Of a DNA stretch of 64,000 bases, positions 58,246 through 64,000 are shown in pieces. Position 1 is the first letter of the stretch. Every line of letters begins with the position of its first letter. Under the pieces are notes generated by a model. That model did no database searches. It was not told the DNA's origin and saw nothing but the letters and a program-made list of their open reading frames with translations. Made by a program: the position numbers and the translations under genes. Source of the stretch: Brevipalpus yothersi (Eukaryota > Arthropoda > Arachnida > Trombidiformes > Tenuipalpidae); NCBI GenBank assembly GCA_003956705.1, contig QZCP01000836.1, forward strand, positions 62,001-126,000, in the 5' to 3' direction.

Positions 58246-60484
58246 AATGATGCTGATGATGATAATTGATGGTCAAAAAGTGAGAACAGTTTTTACTTTC
58301 ACTTGTTTATCTTATTATATTTTTTTCTTAGGTTTCGTTTGGATTGTTCTGCTTGATATGATGATGATGTATATACACACAGACACACACAATCACGCAA
58401 AGCACACAAGTAAACACACAGAGAGAGAAATTTCTTTTATCGAATGATGATAATCAATTAAATGAATTGGAAAACTAGATCAGAAAATTTTTTTTTCTCA
58501 CTTTTGCTTTTGCTTTTAAACACACAAAAATTTAATATCTCATGAAACACTAATTTTCACTTATGGTCAAAAAGAGAGCGAGAAAGAGAAAGAGAGAGGT
58601 AGACAGTTGAGAGAATATAAACTAATAGTAATAATAATAGTAATAATAATAATAATTGGTTCGACTGATTGATAACTGATTGCCAGTGACAACAAGTCAC
58701 CACTGATGACGACGATGAAGGTTGAGAATATATTCAAACGCAACAGTAATCATTATCGTTTTAAGCGAAGGTGTATGTGTGTATATGTGTATGTTGACAA
58801 TTTAAAAATAGTGTCAACTAACTTCCTATGATATACTGTTGGGAACAATTGAAATGATGGTGATGATGATGTTGCTGGATTTAGAATGTTTGATAACACT
58901 TTCAAACACTCTACAATCGAAGATATTGACCACTGATTATCGATGGATTGCGAATGATACTAATACAATGATAATCATTTGAGATCATTTGTTTTTTCAA
59001 AGGCTGTAAATTGAATTATATTCTAAGGGAATACTTTCCACATACACACAAATACACACACACACAAACACTCTAAACAGCCAGATACACCTTACAGTCA
59101 GTGAGTATGGCCAATAATTAGGGGATCAAAATTAATTATGGCTTACACGTCGAATGTAACGCCACAGATAGAGAGAGACACACACCGAAGTCATGAGATG
59201 AGGTAGGTATATGGTTGTGGTATGGTATGTCTGTGGATAGATGGATGGACGAACAAGTGGAATGGATGAATGGTCAGCTGAGTGTTGGATTGTTCAAAAG
59301 TAGAAGGTGGAACATTCAATTATGTGATGATCATGATGACACTCAACAATACACACACACATACTGATTTCGATTCAATGTCTGGAAGAATATAAGTTGC
59401 CACGGAAGCTGACTAGTTGGAGGCCATCAACATGTATGTTAAGTGTGAGTGTATGATAATATATTATATCATGATCATCAAGATGGTCAGATGAGGAATG
59501 TGTGAATACCGTTATTGTTGTTATTGTTGATGTTGTTGTTGTTGTTGTTGTGGAGATCAAAAAACAGAATCAAAAAGAGAAAATTTTTTTCTCTTCCTTT
59601 CTCTTTGCCAATCAATTTTTTTTATAACAAAGTATTGAATCCATCAAATGGTAATGTTGTCATCATTAAACAACTGATTGCCAAAATATACCGAACATAA
59701 GACTTTTGGGTATTCCTTCAAACTATATATGTATATTCACACAGTTGCACATCAACAACAGTATATGTATATAAACACATACACACACACAAGCAAGCTT
59801 GCTGCTGCAAGTGTTTTGAAAGAGAGAAGAAAAGCGGCTTCTGTATGTGTTTGTATGTCTGATTTGCTCTCTCTCTTACAGAATTTTTAGTCTCTCTCTC
59901 TCTTCTTTCTCTCTTCTTTCTCTCTCTTTCATCGAACTTTTCTCATCATCAATGTGAGAGACTGATCAGAGAGAAAGTCTTTTTTCCTTCCCCAAAGCGA
60001 ATAGTACATGTCTACCATGTACCCACGACTACACATGTATCCATCATCATGTGTAGTTGTGAAAACGATATTATCACACTTTCGCCCTCTGCTACCATCC
60101 TTTACACACACTTTATCGATTATCATCAAAAATATATATATATTCATCTACTACCTCCAATATAACTAGGGAAAGATACCCTAGAAAAAAGCGAAAATCA
60201 TCCAAACATAACGGTACACCTCAGTCGATGCTCGGGCAGGTGCTACGAGAAGTTTTCTCAGCATCCGTTCTTAGGTTTCGAAAAATTAGGAAAAACAAAA
60301 ATTTATCGCCAACATTCCCATTCGACTCAAATGAGAAACCCTTCTCAACCCTTATCCAAATCTTGATTCCAAAATTCCATATGTTTTCATGATGGAGACA
60401 CACACCAACAGGAAAGTTATTCCAGCTGATAGCCAAAAGGATTCTATGGAATTGAACTGAATTACTCGTCCTCTTAAATCACAT
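58246..60484. other. Tomosyn promoter/5' UTR region and spacer
   Basis: 2.2 kb upstream of tomosyn with trinucleotide-type stretches (AATAATAGT near 58627, TTGTTG near 59514) and many CA runs. No ORF resembles a protein family. The frame at 60221-60436 (minus) is open but unrecognised. Confidence 0.5.
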
Positions 60485-60557
60485 GGGCGCGTGGCCTAAC
60501 GGATAAGGCGTCTGACTTCGGATCAGAAGATTGCAGGTTCGAATCCTGCCGTGCTCG
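60485..60557 (+). tRNA. tRNA-Arg, anticodon TCG
   Basis: 73 nt with a complete cloverleaf. The acceptor stem GGGCGCG pairs with CGTGCTC (two G-U pairs), with discriminator G57 at 60557. The anticodon TCG is at 60518-60520 in loop CTTCGGA between TCTGA and TCAGA, and the T arm GCAGG-TTCGAAT-CCTGC is perfect. The D arm TGGCCTAACGGATAAGGC carries the A box and GGTTCGAATCC the B box. No intron, and no CCA in the DNA, as expected for a nuclear gene. A TTTT at 60566-60569 would terminate transcription. Confidence 0.97.
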
Positions 60558-60875
60558 GTTGAAAATTTTGCCCACATCAAACATGTGCTGCTGTTGATGT
60601 TTTTACTTGTTTCACTCAACACGTGCGTTTTTTTTTATTTTGACTATGAGAGTTGAAAAATCTGAATCATAATGAAACTTTAAATCAATTGCCTTTCATG
60701 GTCATAACTCTTCAGGATTATCTCGGTTAATGAAAGAAATGTTCATAATAATTAAACAATAATCAACTTTTGATGATCAATCAATGGCAAAGTGTTTGTA
60801 AAACTGTGTGTTAGTTTCGGAGTTACACTTGGTGCACTTTTTGAGTGGTGTTTGGATCTTAATCAATACCTCAAC

Positions 60876-62684
60876 ATGGATCTTGATTGGAATTCAATCA
60901 ATCTTGATGAATGTTTGATTGAAGTGGTCAAAAAACGATTACGATTCAAGCAAATGAATCCTGTCCAAAAAGCTGTGATACCTCTATTTACCAATTATAA
61001 AGATGTTCTATGTGAAGCATGTACTGGCTCCGGTAAAACAATCGCATTTGTGGTGTCAATTCTTCAAATTTTACTCAAACATCACCAAGAAGAACCTATG
61101 GACAAATTTTATATTGGTGCCTTGATCATCAGTCCTACCAGAGAATTGTCTGTACAAACATTCCAAGTTATCCAGGAATTTCTTACTCATCCTAAGTTAT
61201 CCGGATTTTTGACCGCCAAACTATATACCGGTGGAAACAATCTGATTGCTGATGGTGAAGAATTCATTAACAATGGTGGTAATATATTCGTTGTCACTCC
61301 TGGTCGAATGGTCAGCCTGTTGGAAAACTATCCTCAAATTGGCTATAAATTGCGAAAGTGTTTACAAATCCTTGTGATCGATGAAACTGATGTATTATTG
61401 GACATGGGATTTGATAAGGAAGTTAATGAAATTCTCAGCTATCTGCCAAAACAACGTCGAACTGGACTGTTCAGTGCAACACAAACCAAGCTGTTAACGC
61501 GGTTGATTAAGCTTGGTCTGAGAAATCCTGTGAGAGTTGAGATTAAAGAGAAGAAAAATATTGAATTAAAAGAATCACATGTTGAAGGAGAAATGGAAAA
61601 AGAGTCACTTTCAATTCTCAAATCAACTGGTCTTCAAATATCACCATATTTACAAAATAATTATGTTGTCCTGGAAAGTAGTACCTACAAAATTCCTTAC
61701 ATACTAAGATTCATCAAATTGTTCATCGAAAAAAGGCCTCATTGTAAATTTCTCATATTTTTTGCAACCTGTGCTCAAGTTGATCTGTTTTCGGAGGTAC
61801 TTGAACATCATTTGGGTCAAACTCTTATCAAAGTTCTCAAGCTACATCGAAAGCTAAAGCAAAAGAGGCAAAAAATTTTCGAAAAATTTAAAAAATCAAC
61901 AACAGGAATGGTTCTATTGTCAACTGATGTGATGAGTAGAGGAATTGATGTGCCACAAATTGACTGGGTTGTTAACTTTGATCTTCCTAACACTTTACAA
62001 GACTATATTCATCGATCGGGACGCAGTGGTCATCAATTGAAAAAGAAAGGCTACTCGATGGTCCTCTGTTTACCTCATGAGGTTGATTTTGTACAACTTT
62101 GCCAGGGCAAAGGCATGAAATTCGATGAAAGAAAGATCGATCCAAAAGGTCTGAAGAAGAAAGCTGATTCCATATCAGAATGGCTTAGACAGAAAGCTAG
62201 GGAAGATGCTCGATTCTATACCAAAACGATGAAAACTTTCGTCTCATTTGTTCGAACTTATTGTTCGAAAAATATAATGTCTTCAACTTTTTTCAAGAAA
62301 ATTGATTTAATCGATCTAGCCAATTCATATGGATTGTTAAATGTTCCTCATATGCCTGAGCTCAAGGGTAAACTGAAGAAGTGTCCCTCCAAGTTGGCCG
62401 TTCTTGAGACTGATCGAAGTATCGTCATGGACCACAAAAATTTACTACGTAGTCAAAAAGATCCTGAAACTGAGCCTCAACGATCAAGGCCTGTCAAAAT
62501 GACCGAACAAAGAGAGAGGATGAAGGATCTGATTGAATCCACCAAACTTAAGGGCAAAAAGAAGAAAAAATTCATAGACCAAGTAGAATTTGATGAATTA
62601 GCTGAAGATGCCCGAATGGTCAAAAAACTCAAAAAAGGATTGATCTCACAAGAAGATTTTGATGAGCACTTTGGCTTGGATTGA
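60876..62684 (+). CDS. DDX55: DEAD-box RNA helicase DDX55 (Spb4 family)
   Basis: DDX55/Spb4 is a nucleolar RNA helicase needed for 60S subunit maturation. Single exon, 602 residues from the ATG at 60876 (human DDX55 has 600); the frame is open upstream but lacks an ATG there. Motifs in order: Q-motif region FKQMNPVQKAVIP, motif I ACTGSGKT (48-55), Ia SPTRELS, Ib TPGR, II DETD (169-172), III SAT (190-192), IV LIFFATC, IVa LHRKLKQKRQ, V STDVMSRGID (about 339-348), VI HRSGRSGH (369-376). The C-terminal extension has the Spb4-type DUF4217 region (KTFVSFVRTYCSK, LANSYGLLNVPHMPELKGK) and a Lys-rich tail. Motif II has Thr for the Ala of DEAD and motif VI has His for its final Arg. The tRNA-Arg gene lies 318 bp upstream. 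Confidence 0.95.
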   Translation: MDLDWNSINLDECLIEVVKKRLRFKQMNPVQKAVIPLFTNYKDVLCEACTGSGKTIAFVVSILQILLKHHQEEPMDKFYIGALIISPTRELSVQTFQVIQEFLTHPKLSGFLTAKLYTGGNNLIADGEEFINNGGNIFVVTPGRMVSLLENYPQIGYKLRKCLQILVIDETDVLLDMGFDKEVNEILSYLPKQRRTGLFSATQTKLLTRLIKLGLRNPVRVEIKEKKNIELKESHVEGEMEKESLSILKSTGLQISPYLQNNYVVLESSTYKIPYILRFIKLFIEKRPHCKFLIFFATCAQVDLFSEVLEHHLGQTLIKVLKLHRKLKQKRQKIFEKFKKSTTGMVLLSTDVMSRGIDVPQIDWVVNFDLPNTLQDYIHRSGRSGHQLKKKGYSMVLCLPHEVDFVQLCQGKGMKFDERKIDPKGLKKKADSISEWLRQKAREDARFYTKTMKTFVSFVRTYCSKNIMSSTFFKKIDLIDLANSYGLLNVPHMPELKGKLKKCPSKLAVLETDRSIVMDHKNLLRSQKDPETEPQRSRPVKMTEQRERMKDLIESTKLKGKKKKKFIDQVEFDELAEDARMVKKLKKGLISQEDFDEHFGLD

Positions 62685-63073
62685 TTTTTTTTATCCTGAC
62701 ATAATCTTAATCTCTATTTTTTGTGATTGTTTTTCGAACTCATCTACTGACCATCACTGATAAATTTTTTTTTGAATTTCCAAAGAAGAAGGTCATTCGA
62801 TTACGAGTTTGAGAGGTTTGATGCCAGCCATTTCACTCTCATACTAATCTGAAGTTTTATCAGAGGTTGGAAGGAAGCATGCACAAGCCTTCAATCATTC
62901 ATCAAATGGTGGAGCTGAAAAGATCGGGCTTGTGGAATTCCATTATGAATAATCTTTACAATGAGTCCAATGTTGAGCTTATAAAAATTGGATATTTATT
63001 GCCAGATTTTTAATCAGGGTGTCCCAAAATTAACACCGTGTATTACAACAAGAAAAAAACAAACTTCCAAAGA
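62685..63073. other. Convergent 3' region between DDX55 and agrin-like gene
   Basis: 389 bp with no ORF of note; it contains both 3' UTRs. Confidence 0.5.
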
Positions 63074-63873
63074 TTATGAGTAACGAATCGATTGAAATTG
63101 TTCGCAATATTGAAAGGATACAATTCTAATTTCCATTTGAGTTAAACATGAGTGAAGTTGCAATTCACACAAAGAATCGTATATAACACCGTTTGACCCA
63201 CAAATCGGTCCAAAATTTTCTTCCATGATGGAAGATGAACATTCGAAATCACAGGAACATTTTATTTTATTATTGCTTAAATGTTGACAAGTAGCATTAT
63301 ATTTGCAAGGTCTATCCACACAGTGCCCAAGAAAAGGTTGAATTGTTCGTTCTGTAAAAACAGAGAGGAAATGTTAGAATTTCTGACGAATATTAACAAC
63401 AAAAAATGTATAGCCACTTACCATTAACGCATCCTAATTCTGTTAATATAAGATTTTGGGGACATTTATCACACTTTAATCCATCCACTAGAGGTTTACA
63501 GTCACATTCTCCATCCATTTGATCACAATCCTTTCCCTTTGAGCCATACTGATTGCATGAGCAATCTGAAAAAAAGAACATTAAAGAAATGCATGATAAC
63601 ATCAAATTGAAATCAGTATACTCTAAGAGTATTCTTTGAAATACTGTCGTAAGTATATCAGTAAATGCTCACTGACTGACAAAAGAATCTTACCGATGCA
63701 TCCAAAATTTTCATCCACTTCTTCCTCCAGTTTATGTAATCCCCAGAATCCATGTTCACATCTATCACATCGTAATCCAGCCACATTTGGCTTACATTTG
63801 CATGGTTTTGATGGTGAACATTGTGAATCAAGTGAGCCTAGTATGTTGCACCCACATTGTATGTTGCTAGGAT
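63074..63873 (-). CDS. Agrin-like extracellular protein, last three exons seen (two laminin-EGF, one Kazal)
   Basis: Minus-strand exons 63694..63873, 63422..63565 and 63074..63351, joined in phase 1; the gene continues 5' beyond 64000. Exon A encodes a laminin-type EGF module (CGCNILGSLDSQC ... CKCKPNVAGLRCDRCEHGFWG), exon B a second (CSCNQYGSKGKDC ... GLKCDKCP), and exon C a follistatin/Kazal module (CKYNATCQH ... GPICGSNGVIYDSLCELQ). The product stops eleven residues after the last Kazal Cys. The order LE-LE-Kazal matches the middle of agrin, a basement-membrane proteoglycan that clusters synaptic receptors. In agrin SEA and laminin-G domains follow; here a TAA ends the frame, so this is a shorter agrin-like protein, an alternative 3' end, or a different Kazal/LE protein. 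Confidence 0.82.
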
Positions 63874-64000
63874 CTGAGAAAGTAGGAGAAAGAGAATATT
63901 CGTGAAGATATTCTTATTCTTTCTTCGAATTCTTCTTCTTTTCTTGGTAAGAATAAAAACATTTCTCCGGAAACCATTATTTATAGCATTCTCAGGATCA

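Noticed and set aside
60221..60436. 71-codon minus-strand frame upstream of the tRNA gene
   Set aside because: Fairly balanced composition but no recognisable domain, splice context or start support.
1..64000. Search for CRISPR arrays, insertion sequences, LTR or TIR transposons, viral genes
   Set aside because: No spaced direct repeats, no transposase, integrase or reverse transcriptase motifs and no terminal repeats were seen; the repeats present are simple microsatellites.

Overview
This is eukaryotic, almost certainly arthropod, genomic DNA. An acariform mite is the best guess, and an astigmatan type is plausible but not proven. The case rests on AT-rich sequence, GT-AG introns that are short in most genes, an arthropod-style troponin I, many long (GA)n/(CT)n microsatellites, and animal orthologues on both strands. 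I see no CRISPR array, no transposase and no recognisable transposon.

Layout, left to right. 2-832: 3' part of an S-formylglutathione hydrolase-like esterase. 833-5815: microsatellite-rich spacer. 5816-6778: panB, ketopantoate hydroxymethyltransferase, a bacterial/fungal/plant vitamin B5 enzyme that animals normally lack. 9443-12379: seven-exon secreted Gly/Met-rich protein in which all six introns are phase 1. 14510-16277: troponin I, eight coding exons. 16869-17393 (-): TSR2. 17897-20330: DNAJC11, nine exons. 21562-24050: FCHO/SGIP1-family endocytic adaptor without an F-BAR domain. 24639-25702 (-): MTRES1. 26043-27047: PDHX-like E3-binding protein without a lipoyl domain. 27454-28248 (-): CRAL-TRIO lipid-transfer protein. 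29117-29526: short protein consisting of the SGS domain of SGT1. 29843-30110: RNase MRP RNA gene. 30270-58245 (-): tomosyn (STXBP5), ten exons over 28 kb. 60485-60557: tRNA-Arg(TCG). 60876-62684: DDX55-type DEAD-box helicase. 63074-63873 (-): 3' end of an agrin-like laminin-EGF/Kazal gene that continues beyond the window.

Most genes are ordinary housekeeping, muscle or neuronal genes without shared pathways. Some local arrangements may matter. TSR2/DNAJC11 and MTRES1/PDHX are head-to-head pairs, the second one joining two mitochondrial proteins. PDHX/CRAL-TRIO, RMRP/tomosyn and DDX55/agrin-like are tail-to-tail. RNase MRP, TSR2 and DDX55 all serve ribosome production but are not clustered.

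The observations most worth pursuing are the panB gene (probable horizontal transfer embedded in a host chromosome), the RNase MRP RNA with its pairing intact, the modular phase-1 Gly/Met-rich protein, and three proteins reduced to part of their usual domain set (SGS-only SGT1, lipoyl-less PDHX, F-BAR-less FCHO/SGIP1). Exon borders were assigned by eye from GT-AG signals, reading-frame continuity and family similarity recalled from memory; nothing was aligned by computer.
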